Positions 27,929 to 35,897 of a stretch of DNA of 64,000 nucleotides are shown piece after piece. Under the pieces are notes generated by a model. The model was not told the origin of the DNA, ran no database searches, and saw only the letters and a list, made by a program, of their open reading frames with translations. The translations under genes and the position numbers were made by a program. Location: assembly GCA_900751995.1 (NCBI GenBank), contig CAADTP010000030.1:1-64000 (forward strand), given 5' to 3'. The stretch's first letter is position 1; each line of letters opens with the position of its first letter. The DNA comes from Lachnospiraceae bacterium (GTDB lineage: Bacteria; Bacillota; Clostridia; Lachnospirales; Lachnospiraceae).

Positions 27929-29257
27929 ATGATACAGGCAATTGTTTTACTGGTGTTCCTGATCTTTCTGAACTCTGTTTTTGCAGGTGCGGAAATGGCG
28001 ATTCTGTCCATGAATGAAGCAAAGATGAGGGAGCTGGCGGAAGAGGGAGATCGCCGGGCGCAGATTTTGATAAAGCTTACAGAACAGCCGGCACATTTTA
28101 TGACAGCGATCCGTGTAACGGTAACTACGGCAGGATTTCTGCAGAGCGCTTTTGCGGCAGAATATTTTGCACAGCCGATGACAGAGGCACTGATAAAGAC
28201 AGGGATAGATGTACCACAGAATGTTCTGAAGATCGTATGCATGATCATTGTGACCATACTGCTTTCCTATGTAAGTCTTCTGTTCGGAGAACTGGTGCCA
28301 AGACGTCTGGGAATGAAAAATCCGGATGAGCTGTCTCTGCGTCTGGCAGGACTTCTTAAGATCGCGATGATCGCAGTCTGGCCGGCTACTGCACTTCTGA
28401 CAGTAACTGCCAATGGTGTGCTGTATCTGATGGGGATCAAACCGGAAGAAAAAGAGGAGCAGGCCACAGAGGAAGAGATCCGTATGCTGCTTACAGAGGG
28501 AAATGAACAGGGCAGCATCCAGCAGGAAGAAAGCGAGATGATCCAGAATGTTTTTGACCTGGATGATACTGCGGCAGATGAGATCTGTACACACAGAAGA
28601 GATGTGGTTGTCCTCTATATGGAAGACTCCGATGAGGAATGGGAACGGATCATCAGAGAGAACCGTCACACCTTTTATCCGGTATGCGGGGAAGATCAGG
28701 ATGATATTATCCATATTCTGGACACCAGAGATTATTTCCGCCTGGATGACAGATCCAGAGAAGCTGTTCTGCATCATGCCTGTTATTCACCGTTTTTTGT
28801 ACCGGAATCCATGCGTGCCAACCTGATCTTCCGGGAAATGAGGGAAAAACGGGATTATTTTGCAGTAGTGCTGGATGAATATGGCTGCTTTGTAGGAATT
28901 GTCACTCTGCATGATCTTGTGGAGACGCTGGTGGGAGATATTGACGACAGGACAGATCTGCCGAAGCCGGATGATATTGAGAAGACAGGAGAACATATCT
29001 GGAAAATACAGGGAGGAGCGATCCTGGATGATGTGGCAGAGGTCATAAATGTGGAGCTTCCTGTAGAAAAATATGATACTTTCAGCGGCTTTGTCTGCGG
29101 AGTTCTGGAACGTGTACCGGAGGACGGAGAACAGTTCCGATGCAGCTGGAAAAACCTGGATATTGTGGTAAATCAGGTCAGAAACCATACCGTTGTGGAG
29201 GGAATCGTTCATGTTCAGCCAGAGAAAAAAGTGCAGGAACAGAAAGAAGAGATCTGA
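27929..29257 (+). CDS. CNNM/CBS-domain membrane protein (hemolysin/CorC family)
   Basis: This 442-residue protein has the DUF21/CNNM transmembrane domain (about 1-190; LIFLNSVFAGAEMAILSMNE and LFGELVPRRLGMKNPDEL). A pair of CBS domains (about 200-335) and a CorC_HlyC C-terminal domain (about 350-435; KIQGGAILDDVAEVI, TFSGFVCGVLERVPEDG) follow. Family members export or sense magnesium or other divalent ions at the cell membrane. The old name hemolysin is not functional evidence. ATG 27929 is chosen because it follows GAGGGG and begins the first membrane helix; an upstream in-frame ATG at 27854 lies in the leader hairpin. Confidence 0.9.
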   Translation: MIQAIVLLVFLIFLNSVFAGAEMAILSMNEAKMRELAEEGDRRAQILIKLTEQPAHFMTAIRVTVTTAGFLQSAFAAEYFAQPMTEALIKTGIDVPQNVLKIVCMIIVTILLSYVSLLFGELVPRRLGMKNPDELSLRLAGLLKIAMIAVWPATALLTVTANGVLYLMGIKPEEKEEQATEEEIRMLLTEGNEQGSIQQEESEMIQNVFDLDDTAADEICTHRRDVVVLYMEDSDEEWERIIRENRHTFYPVCGEDQDDIIHILDTRDYFRLDDRSREAVLHHACYSPFFVPESMRANLIFREMREKRDYFAVVLDEYGCFVGIVTLHDLVETLVGDIDDRTDLPKPDDIEKTGEHIWKIQGGAILDDVAEVINVELPVEKYDTFSGFVCGVLERVPEDGEQFRCSWKNLDIVVNQVRNHTVVEGIVHVQPEKKVQEQKEEI

Positions 29258-29342
29258 CAAAACCTTGTTCAGCCAGGTCATGGGACAGTTATCGGGAGAA
29301 AGATCTCCGGGGATTTATGGACATTTTCGAACATGTTGTTGC

Positions 29343-29371
29343 TTGAAAGTATGTTATTTTTATGACATAAT
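29343..29371 (+). promoter_or_regulatory. Promoter of the TetR-type regulator
   Basis: TTGAAA (29343-29348) and CATAAT (29366-29371) are spaced by 17 bases, each one base from consensus or nearly so. A GGGGGAG ribosome site precedes the ATG. Confidence 0.7.
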
Positions 29372-29412
29372 AAGGAAATAACCCGAGGAAAGCTTGTGAT
29401 GGGGGAGAAAAA

Positions 29413-29964
29413 ATGCCAGGTTTTACAAGACAGATCATACTGCATACACTGACGGAACTTATGAACGAAAAACCATTGTCCAAGATCACGGTAAAGGACA
29501 TCGTGGAACGCTGTGGAGTAAACAGGAATACATTTTACTACCATTTCAGGGATATTCCGGATGCAGTGGAAGCAATGGTAAAGGAAGAGCTGAATGACAT
29601 TCTGAAGGATCAGAAAGTACCGGAATCAGTCAGCGACTGTATGGAAATCCTTGTCAACGCAGTTCAGAAGAACAAAAAAGCCATGATACATCTGTACCGC
29701 TCGATCCAGAGGGATGTATTTGCCGATTATCTGGATCATGCCGCAGAGCGTGTGGTGGAGGAGCTGATCAACAGGGCGGTCGGAGATTTCGAAATGGATC
29801 AGGAAGATAGGCATCTTATAAGCCGGTATTATAAATGTGTATTTGTGGGAGTGATCCTGGACTGGTTACGGCATGATATGGATTATGATATCCTGTCAGA
29901 TATGCATAAGCTGGAGTATATTTACGAGAAGAGCCTTGAGAGTCAGTACAAAAATCTGAAATAA
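29413..29964 (+). CDS. TetR/AcrR-family transcriptional regulator
   Basis: This 183-residue protein has an N-terminal helix-turn-helix of TetR type (IILHTLTELMNEKPLSKITV, then VERCGVNRNTFYYHFRDIPD) and a helical C-terminal ligand or dimer domain with the CVFVGVILDWLRHDM block seen in DhaS-like members. Its ligand is unknown. The HdeD-like and radical SAM genes lie downstream on the same strand after a terminator and are possible targets, by position only. Confidence 0.87.
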   Translation: MPGFTRQIILHTLTELMNEKPLSKITVKDIVERCGVNRNTFYYHFRDIPDAVEAMVKEELNDILKDQKVPESVSDCMEILVNAVQKNKKAMIHLYRSIQRDVFADYLDHAAERVVEELINRAVGDFEMDQEDRHLISRYYKCVFVGVILDWLRHDMDYDILSDMHKLEYIYEKSLESQYKNLK

Positions 29965-30061
29965 AAGCTATGATCTCAACTAAATGAAGATTAAAAATAT
30001 CCATTTAGTGTAAAACAGGAATGTCCTCGAATATTATTAAGGTATAGAAACGGTTAATTTT

Positions 30062-30098
30062 GAGCTGGTGTCTGAAATTTAGGCACTGGCTCTTTTTT
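30062..30098 (+). terminator. Intrinsic terminator after the TetR gene
   Basis: GAGCTGGTGTCT (30062-30073) pairs with AGGCACTGGCTC (30081-30092), using three G-U pairs, and TTTTTT follows. Confidence 0.82.
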
Positions 30099-30173
30099 GT
30101 CTGTTTTTTTAAACGACACAGGGATGTATAATTCAGTACAATAAATGAGAAAAAATTATCAAGGAGGGAACGT

Positions 30174-30728
30174 ATGGATGACCTGAAACAGCTGAAGCTT
30201 GTAAAAAACATCTACATCGTCATGTCATTACTGTTCTGTGTGCTGGGTATTTTTCTGATGGCAAGGCCCAAAAGCTCTGTAAAAATGCTGTGCGTGCTTA
30301 TGGGAATCATGCTGATCCTGTACGGGGCTATTAAGATCAGCGGATATTTCACGAGAGATGCTTTCTGTCTGGCATTTCAGTTTGATCTGGCTTTCGGGAT
30401 CTTGCTGATGGCAGTGGGAGTGATCCTGATAGCCAGAAAAAATTTCGCAGTGGATCTTATTTTTTCCGTGTTCGGAATCCTGATCCTGGCAGATGCCCTG
30501 TTTAAGATCCAGATGTCTGTAGATGCGAAGAGATTCGGTCTGGCGTTGTGGTGGCAGATCCTGCTGATCGCACTGGTCACCGGAGTGATCGGAGTTCTGG
30601 TTTTTATCAGACCATTTGAAGCAGCAGCTATGATGATGGTGTTGGTAGGATTTTCCATTTTACTGGAAGGGATCCTCAATCTATGGGTCGGGATCCTGAC
30701 GATCAAGATCATCAAGAGTCGGCTTTAA
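30174..30728 (+). CDS. HdeD-like (DUF308) small membrane protein
   Basis: This 184-residue protein has six predicted membrane helices in three hairpins with short loops, matching the HdeD/DUF308 family (MSLLFCVLGIFLMARP, LMGIMLILYGAIKISGYF, LLMAVGVILIARKNF, LFKIQM, VTGVIGVLVFIRPFEAAAM, LVGFSILLEGILNLWVG). Roles proposed for the family include acid or envelope stress, but none is proven for this branch. It precedes a radical SAM gene by 56 bases and is probably cotranscribed with it. A weak promoter with TATAAT at 30127-30132 lies upstream. Confidence 0.8.
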   Translation: MDDLKQLKLVKNIYIVMSLLFCVLGIFLMARPKSSVKMLCVLMGIMLILYGAIKISGYFTRDAFCLAFQFDLAFGILLMAVGVILIARKNFAVDLIFSVFGILILADALFKIQMSVDAKRFGLALWWQILLIALVTGVIGVLVFIRPFEAAAMMMVLVGFSILLEGILNLWVGILTIKIIKSRL

Positions 30729-30784
30729 ACATAAACATAAAAATAACCAATCACTTTAGATAATAACATAGGAGGAAATAGAGT

Positions 30785-32161
30785 ATGGGAATCGTAGACA
30801 AAGCAAAACAGGCAGCGATCGCAGCTACCGTAACAAAAGCACTGGATTATCTTGAGAAGGATCCGGAGACCAATATACCGAAGATCATGGAAATGGTTGA
30901 TAAAGTAACACCGGATGACTGGTATGCAGGACAGAGAAACGCCATCCGTCATTCCATCGAGGCAAAGGACAACTGGTATCAGCTGATCCTTCGTATGTAT
31001 CAGCTGGATGCGGGAGTACGCCAGACATTCTTCCGTAACTTTATTGTAAATGCCAGCCTTAAGGGAAGCGCAACACAGGAAAAAGTATCTGAAGAGAATG
31101 ACTGCAATGTACCGTGGGCAATCCTTCTTGATCCTACCAGCGCATGTAACCTTCACTGCACAGGATGCTGGGCAGCAGAGTATGGCCATAAGCTGAACCT
31201 GGATCTTGAGACCATCGATTCTATCGTAAAACAGGGTAAAGAACTGGGAACCTATATGTACATCTACACAGGCGGTGAGCCACTGGTCCGCAAAAAGGAT
31301 CTCATTAAGATCTGTGAGATGAATCCGGACTGCGAGTTCCTTTCCTTCACAAACGGAACTCTTATTGACGAAGAATTCTGTCAGGAAATGCTCCGTGTGA
31401 AAAACTTTGTTCCGGCTATCAGCCTTGAGGGAACAGAGGCAACTACAGACGGACGTCGTGGAGATGGCGTATACCAGAAGGTTATGCATGCCATGGAGCT
31501 TCTGAAGAGCCACGGACTTCCGTTCGGTGTTTCCACATGCTACACATCCGCAAACGTAGATGCAGTAAGCAGCGAGGAGTATTTTGATCATCTGATCGAG
31601 TGCGGAGCTTATTTTGCATGGTTCTTCCACTATATGCCGGTTGGAAATGATGCAGCAGCAGATCTTCTTCCCACACCGGAGCAGAGAATCAAAATGTACG
31701 ACAGCGTCCGCAGATTCCGTGCCACAAAATCTCTTTTCACTATGGATTTCCAGAACGATGCAGAGTATGTAGGCGGATGTATCGCAGGTGGCCGCCGTTA
31801 CCTCCATATCAATGCAAACGGAGACGTGGATCCTTGCGTATTCATTCATTTCTCCAATGCGAACATTAAAGAATGTACACTCCTTGAGGCGCTGAAGAGC
31901 CCGATCTTTATGGAGTATCACAAGGGTCAGCCGTTCAACAAAAACATGCTTCGTCCATGTCCGATGCTTGAAAATCCTGAACTTCTCCGTAAGATGGTTG
32001 AACGTGCAGGAGCGAAATCTACAGATCTTCAGTCTCCGGAAACAGCGGAGCATCTCTGTGCAAAATGTGATCACTATGCAGAGGTATGGAAGAAACAGGC
32101 CGATGAGCTCTGGAGTGAGAGCCAGGCAAAAAAAGCTGCAAAAAAATCAACAACTTGTTAA
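30785..32161 (+). CDS. Radical SAM/SPASM-type protein of unknown substrate
   Basis: This 458-residue enzyme has the radical SAM cluster motif CNLHCTGC (about residues 121-128: Cys-x3-Cys-x2-Cys), followed by the YTGGEPLVRKKDL strand-loop that binds S-adenosylmethionine. The C-terminal half has several cysteines (CIAGGRR, DPCVFIH, LRPCPM, LCAKCDHY) that could bind extra Fe-S clusters as in SPASM proteins. The N-terminal 115 residues are a helical domain with no recognised motif. The tail is Lys/Ala-rich and ends in TTC. No precursor peptide gene was found nearby, so peptide maturation is not supported. It sits directly behind the HdeD-like membrane gene. Confidence 0.85.
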   Translation: MGIVDKAKQAAIAATVTKALDYLEKDPETNIPKIMEMVDKVTPDDWYAGQRNAIRHSIEAKDNWYQLILRMYQLDAGVRQTFFRNFIVNASLKGSATQEKVSEENDCNVPWAILLDPTSACNLHCTGCWAAEYGHKLNLDLETIDSIVKQGKELGTYMYIYTGGEPLVRKKDLIKICEMNPDCEFLSFTNGTLIDEEFCQEMLRVKNFVPAISLEGTEATTDGRRGDGVYQKVMHAMELLKSHGLPFGVSTCYTSANVDAVSSEEYFDHLIECGAYFAWFFHYMPVGNDAAADLLPTPEQRIKMYDSVRRFRATKSLFTMDFQNDAEYVGGCIAGGRRYLHINANGDVDPCVFIHFSNANIKECTLLEALKSPIFMEYHKGQPFNKNMLRPCPMLENPELLRKMVERAGAKSTDLQSPETAEHLCAKCDHYAEVWKKQADELWSESQAKKAAKKSTTC

Positions 32162-32168
32162 TTAACAC

Positions 32169-32197
32169 TTGATATAGATGTTGGGATACTGTATAAT
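32169..32197 (+). promoter_or_regulatory. Promoter of the NCS2 permease transcript
   Basis: TTGATA (32169-32174) and a perfect TATAAT (32192-32197) are 17 bases apart. Transcription should start near 32204, giving a structured leader of about 165 bases. Confidence 0.8.
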
Positions 32198-32203
32198 GAA
32201 CCC

Positions 32204-32367
32204 GTTTTTCAGGAGTCTGAAATAACAGTTCAGATAAGAGTGTCGAAACAGAAGAGACACGATACGTGTACTGACAGATAACAGGGCGGTTATATTCAGC
32301 AGTGGGTATAACTGCCTTCTTTTTTATGTTATCGTCAGGACATAGGGAAAGAAAGGATGGATTCATT
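32204..32367 (+). promoter_or_regulatory. Structured leader with nested terminator before the permease
   Basis: Small hairpins TTTCAG/CTGAAA (32207-32222) and GTGTC/GACAC (32240-32260) come first. A terminator-like stem follows: GGCGGTTATA (32285-32294) with TATAACTGCC (32307-32316), then TTCTTTTTT. It is enclosed by CTGACAGATAACA (32271-32283) pairing with TGTTATCGTCAG (32327-32338). This arrangement suits transcription attenuation. It does not match the purine riboswitch core or a PyrR loop that I can recognise. Confidence 0.6.
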
Positions 32368-33816
32368 ATGGAAAAACAGGAGAAAAACACAGCCAGCCCT
32401 TATGAGCTGGACGGACGCCCACCTCTTAAGGTGGCAATTCCCCTTGGACTGCAGCACGTGCTTGCCATGTTTGTGGGTAACCTTACCCCGCTTCTGATTA
32501 TTACGGCAGCCTGCGGGATCGAAGCAGGAGGGGATCTTCAGGTTGCATTACTTCAGAATGCAATGCTGATCGCAGGAATTGTTACACTTGTACAGGTCTT
32601 TACGATCGGACCGGTCGGTGGCAAGCTTCCTATCGTTATGGGAACAAGTTCAGGCTTCATCGGCGTATGTCAGAGTGTTGCCGGAGTCATGGGAAATGGT
32701 GTCGTTGCCTATGGTTCGATCATGGCAGCCTGCTTTATCGGCGGTCTTTTTGAGACTGTTCTGGGAAGCTTTCTGAAGCCCTTGAGAAAATTTTTCCCAT
32801 CTGTTGTAACAGGTACGGTTGTACTTTCAATCGGTCTTTCACTGATCGGTGTGGGAATCAGCTCTTTCGGTGGCGGAAGCTCCGCAAAGGATTACGGTTC
32901 TCTTGAAAACCTTTTCGTAGGCTTTGTAGTTCTGATCGTGATCATTGTACTGAAGCATGGAACAAAAGGCTTCACAAGCTTTTCTTCAATCCTCATCGGT
33001 ATTATCGTGGGATACGTTCTGGTAAGTATCATGGCTATGGTACTTCCTACAACATTTACATATGTAGATGACACAGGTGCTACTGTGGAGGCTACAAAGG
33101 CCTGGGTTCTCAACTGGGACAAGGTTGCTCAGGCAAAATGGTTTGCGGTACCGGCACTGATGCCTGTAAAATGGGTGTTTGACGCACGTGCGATCGTGCC
33201 GATCCTGATCATGTTTATTGTAACTGCAGTTGAAACAGTTGGTGATATTTCCGGAATCACAGAGGGTGGTCTTGGAAGAGAGGCTACAGACAAAGAGCTT
33301 TCCGGTGGTGTTATGTGTGACGGACTTGGATCTTCCTTCGCAGCACTGTTCGGTGTGCTTCCGAACACATCCTTCAGTCAGAACGTTGGTCTGGTTGCAA
33401 TGAATAAGGTTGTAAACCGTTTCTGTATCGCTACAGGAGGAATCTTCCTGATCGCATGCGGACTGTTCCCGAAGCTTGCAGCACTGATCTCCATCATGCC
33501 GCAGAGTGTTCTTGGCGGCGCTGCAGTTATGATGTTCTCATCCATTGTTGTCAGCGGTATCCAGTTAATCACCAAGTGGCCGATCGGACCGAGAAATGTT
33601 ACGATCGTTTCCGTAGCACTTGGTCTTGGTTATGGACTTGGCTCCAATACAGCGATTCTGGTGCATCTGCCACAGGCGATCAGCCTGATCTTCGGCGGTT
33701 CCGGTATTGTTCCGGCAGCGGTATTTGCGATTATTCTTAATATTGTTCTTCCGAAGGATGAGAAGAGTGAGATTGAGAGAGCTGAGGAGATGCTGGAGAA
33801 AGTTAAGAATAAATAA
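32368..33816 (+). CDS. NCS2-family nucleobase:cation symporter (xanthine/uracil permease type)
   Basis: This 482-residue membrane protein has about 14 hydrophobic segments. It carries NCS2 signatures: the N-terminal GLQHVLAMFVGNLTPLLI, the TAVETVGDISGITEGGLGRE block with the substrate-contact Glu, and NTSFSQNVGLVAMNKV, where the QN pair favours the xanthine or urate branch over uracil. ATG 32368 was chosen; the in-frame upstream ATG at 32302 falls inside the terminator stem. A leader attenuator precedes it and a terminator follows, so it is monocistronic. The exact substrate is not settled. Confidence 0.88.
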   Translation: MEKQEKNTASPYELDGRPPLKVAIPLGLQHVLAMFVGNLTPLLIITAACGIEAGGDLQVALLQNAMLIAGIVTLVQVFTIGPVGGKLPIVMGTSSGFIGVCQSVAGVMGNGVVAYGSIMAACFIGGLFETVLGSFLKPLRKFFPSVVTGTVVLSIGLSLIGVGISSFGGGSSAKDYGSLENLFVGFVVLIVIIVLKHGTKGFTSFSSILIGIIVGYVLVSIMAMVLPTTFTYVDDTGATVEATKAWVLNWDKVAQAKWFAVPALMPVKWVFDARAIVPILIMFIVTAVETVGDISGITEGGLGREATDKELSGGVMCDGLGSSFAALFGVLPNTSFSQNVGLVAMNKVVNRFCIATGGIFLIACGLFPKLAALISIMPQSVLGGAAVMMFSSIVVSGIQLITKWPIGPRNVTIVSVALGLGYGLGSNTAILVHLPQAISLIFGGSGIVPAAVFAIILNIVLPKDEKSEIERAEEMLEKVKNK

Positions 33817-33852
33817 AAAAGTGTAAGAATAAAAAGAGTTTTTTTCTTTTTT

Positions 33853-33894
33853 GAGACTGTTGGACTTTATTGGTCTGACGGTCTCTTTTTTTTT
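33853..33894 (+). terminator. Intrinsic terminator after the permease
   Basis: GAGACTGTTGGAC pairs with GTCTGACGGTCTC through several G-U pairs, and a T-tract of about ten follows. Confidence 0.85.
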
Positions 33895-34334
33895 ATAATT
33901 TTTTATTTTGGGGATAAAGGTTCGGCCTTTTGGAAGGCGGTAATTTGCGAGAAGGGGAAGCACTCGGAGTTGCGAAGGCCGTCTCCCCTTCTCGCGCTCT
34001 TCCCCTCCTGGCCACGCCGCTGTTCGGCGTTGTGGAATGTGATTATGTATTGGCGGGATGATGGATTCTACTGTGTTGGATGTGAAGCGTTGTGCCGATT
34101 TGTTGGGGGGTGGACGGGAAGGCGGCCCGCTTGTGGGCCTGTTCACTGGGAATTGGATCGGTTAAAAATATGTGACGTAGTTTATCTGGTTATGGTATAC
34201 TGTGTTATAGGATATGATTTTAAAAGGTGAAAAAAATACTATTGAAAATGCTTAATGAAATAAAAAAATATGGCTTAAGATGAAAGCAAATGATGGATAA
34301 TAATGTATGAACTGCAAAGTATGGAGGGTGCAAA
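33895..34334. repeat. Gene-free stretch with GC-rich inverted repeats
   Basis: GCGAGAAGGGGA (33947-33958) is perfectly repeated in inverse as TCCCCTTCTCGC (33984-33995). Smaller stems CACGCCG/CGGCGTTG and GGCCCGC/GTGGGCC follow to about 34140. GC content is clearly above the flanks, then drops sharply into the toxin-like module. No protein gene is supported here. Confidence 0.6.
34172..34201 (+). promoter_or_regulatory. Promoter of the DUF3990 module
   Basis: GTGACG (34172-34177) and TATACT (34196-34201) are 18 bases apart, and TGG directly before TATACT makes an extended -10. The leader is about 130 AT-rich bases. Confidence 0.5.
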
Positions 34335-34820
34335 ATGGAGCATGGTAAGGTAGAACTATATCATGGGAGTGGTCAGATTGTTGAATTTCCGGAAATCAGA
34401 AAAACCAAGTATACAAAAGATTTTTCATGGGGATTTTATTGCACGAAAAGTTATGAACAGGCCTATCGCTGGGCAGGGCGTAAACATGGTCAGGGAATTG
34501 TTAATGTATACTCTTATGTGGAAAATGAAAAACTTAACATAAAAAAATTTGAAAATATGTGCGATGAATGGCTGGATTTTATAGCGGAATGCCGGATGGG
34601 AAAAGTGCATGAATTTGATATTGTAGAAGGTCCAATGGCAGATGATACAATCTGGAATTTTGTAAATGATTTCTTGAATCATAATATCAGTCGAAGTGTG
34701 TTCTGGGAGTATGCAAAGTTCAAACATCCTACGCATCAGATAAGCTTTCATAGTATTCGTGCTTTGGAATGTCTGGAATATGAAAGGAGTGAATCTGTCA
34801 ATGACGATACAATGGAATAA
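34335..34820 (+). CDS. DUF3990-family protein, ADP-ribosyltransferase-like toxin candidate
   Basis: This 161-residue protein matches the DUF3990 pattern: ELYHGSGQIVEFPEI at the N terminus, DFSWGFYCTKSYEQAYRWA in the middle, then WLDFIAECRM, FDIVEGPMADDTIWNFVNDF and HQISFHSIRALECL near the end. The family resembles ADP-ribosyltransferases (H-G near the start, then an F-x-Y-x-T segment). Members usually travel with small partner genes in toxin-antitoxin-like or phage-defence contexts. Toxicity here is inferred. The ATG follows GGAGGGTG. The next gene overlaps its end by 20 bases. Base composition is more AT-rich than the neighbours, consistent with transfer. Confidence 0.75.
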   Translation: MEHGKVELYHGSGQIVEFPEIRKTKYTKDFSWGFYCTKSYEQAYRWAGRKHGQGIVNVYSYVENEKLNIKKFENMCDEWLDFIAECRMGKVHEFDIVEGPMADDTIWNFVNDFLNHNISRSVFWEYAKFKHPTHQISFHSIRALECLEYERSESVNDDTME

Positions 34821-35250
34821 AGATGATTTATTTTATGTGTGCACAATGATTGAGTACGTTTCCAGAAAAACGCATAATAAAAGTAAAGATGTTGTAGTTC
34901 GAATGTCTGATAAAGCTCTGGCACATCAGCTGAAAGCTGCAGGCATTAATCATTGTCTTTCCTTCGAACAGGTAGCTGATGAATGGATTGAAGATTATGG
35001 GATACCGAATGGGAATTATGATAATATTTCAAAATGCAGATATGAAGTACCGACTGTAACAGCAATAGGACGTGTATATCAGACATTGATATCAGAAGTA
35101 GCTTCTTTATATCAGGACATTGTTGAAGCGATAAAAATGGTTTACAGTTCTTTTATCAGCGATGAGATATCTGATTATAATTCCAGTGTATATTACAGTA
35201 ATCCAGACTATATTAGATGTTCTTATGAGGCAGGAAAATTATTGGATTAA
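34801..35250 (+). CDS. Small partner protein of the DUF3990 gene
   Basis: This 149-residue soluble protein (MTIQWNKDDLFYVCTMIEYV, then SRKTHNKSKDVVVRMSDKAL, then INHCLSFEQVADEWIEDYGI) belongs to no family I can name with certainty. ATG 34801 overlaps the DUF3990 stop, giving translational coupling as in toxin-antitoxin pairs. The second half (SSFISDEISDYNSSVYYSNPD) is acidic and Tyr/Ser-rich. After its TAA the same frame stays open for 29 more codons (to 35340, beginning ENYDVEHTLDFETILEDLGI). The stop may therefore be a recent nonsense change, or the rest may be a remnant of another gene. A role as antitoxin or regulator is an inference from position. Confidence 0.65.
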   Translation: MTIQWNKDDLFYVCTMIEYVSRKTHNKSKDVVVRMSDKALAHQLKAAGINHCLSFEQVADEWIEDYGIPNGNYDNISKCRYEVPTVTAIGRVYQTLISEVASLYQDIVEAIKMVYSSFISDEISDYNSSVYYSNPDYIRCSYEAGKLLD

Positions 35251-35339
35251 GAAAATTATGATGTTGAGCATACACTGGATTTTGAAACAATATTAGAGGA
35301 TCTGGGAATTCTGTGCAAAAATAACGGGGGTACATTGTA

Positions 35340-35462
35340 AGATTATATTATGGGAGCAATATAGTGATTGATAATATAAATCTGGCAATGTGCAGACCAT
35401 ACAAGGATTTTGGACAGGGATTCTATCTGACAGATAAAGAAACTAATAAAAAGGATCTGTAA
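35340..35462 (+). pseudogene. Remnant of a second DUF3990 gene
   Basis: The frame from 35340 reads RLYYGSNIVIDNINLAMCRP then YKDFGQGFYLTDKETNKKDL and stops at 35460-35462. This is the N-terminal block of a typical DUF3990 protein (LYHGS, CRPYKDFGKGFYLT). It has no good start codon at the expected place (ATT) and breaks off after about 40 residues, where the sequence turns into a terminator stem. Most of the domain is missing. It indicates a formerly longer array of toxin-like genes. Confidence 0.7.
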
Positions 35463-35509
35463 AAGGCGAGATTTCACAAATAGTTCTGCCTTTTTCAGAT
35501 CCTTTTTTT
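35448..35509. terminator. Bidirectional terminator between the module and the Cys-rich gene
   Basis: A roughly 20-bp stem pairs 35448-35467 (AAAAAGGATCTG...) with 35488-35507 (...CAGATCCTTTTT), with one extra base on the left arm. A-runs on one side and T-runs on the other allow use in both directions. Confidence 0.85.
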
Positions 35510-35510
35510 G

Positions 35511-35699
35511 TTAGTAATTGTAGGCTCCCTCATAAGCATTGCATCGTTCCTTCCGATGTCCCTGCTCTACACAGGAGCTGCACCGGTCACAAAATTCCTG
35601 TTCATAGCAGGTAGAACAGACACATCCCTTACAGGCATCCCGGTCATAAGCCGGCGTGCAGGTAAAAGGAAGAGTATCCTTCGTAGTTTCCGTACTCAT
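35511..35699 (-). CDS. Small cysteine-rich protein
   Basis: This 62-residue peptide contains nine cysteines: Cys14, 23, 26, 28, 31, 37, 40, 43 and 53. The core DACKGCVCSTCYEQEFCDRC has CxxC-type spacing that suggests bound zinc or another metal. There is no signal peptide, so a cytoplasmic metal-binding role is likely, but I know no named family. The ATG at 35699 follows AGGAG by 10 bases and a near-consensus promoter lies upstream, so this short gene is well supported. Confidence 0.75.
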   Translation of the reverse strand: MSTETTKDTLPFTCTPAYDRDACKGCVCSTCYEQEFCDRCSSCVEQGHRKERCNAYEGAYNY

Positions 35700-35723
35700 A
35701 AAGATCACACTCCTTTTTTCTAT

Positions 35724-35752
35724 ATTATAGACCTATCAAAAAAGCGTTTCAA
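35724..35752 (-). promoter_or_regulatory. Promoter of the Cys-rich gene
   Basis: On the minus strand, TTGAAA (35752-35747) and a perfect TATAAT (35729-35724) are spaced by 17 bases, 25 bases before the start codon. Confidence 0.82.
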
Positions 35753-35897
35753 TACAAATAATCAGAAAATACAAAAAGATACCTGATAAAAACCTGCCCA
35801 CGCCAAAGTGTCCCCTCGAAAGGAAAAACCCCAACTCACAGTAGTTCGCAACAGCGAAAAAAGTGCCAGCTAATAAGGATGCCACAACATCCCTATC

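Noticed and set aside
30725..32074. 449-codon open frame antisense to the radical SAM gene.
   Set aside because: The plus strand encodes an enzyme with intact CxxxCxxC and SAM motifs; the antisense frame has no domain or start signal.
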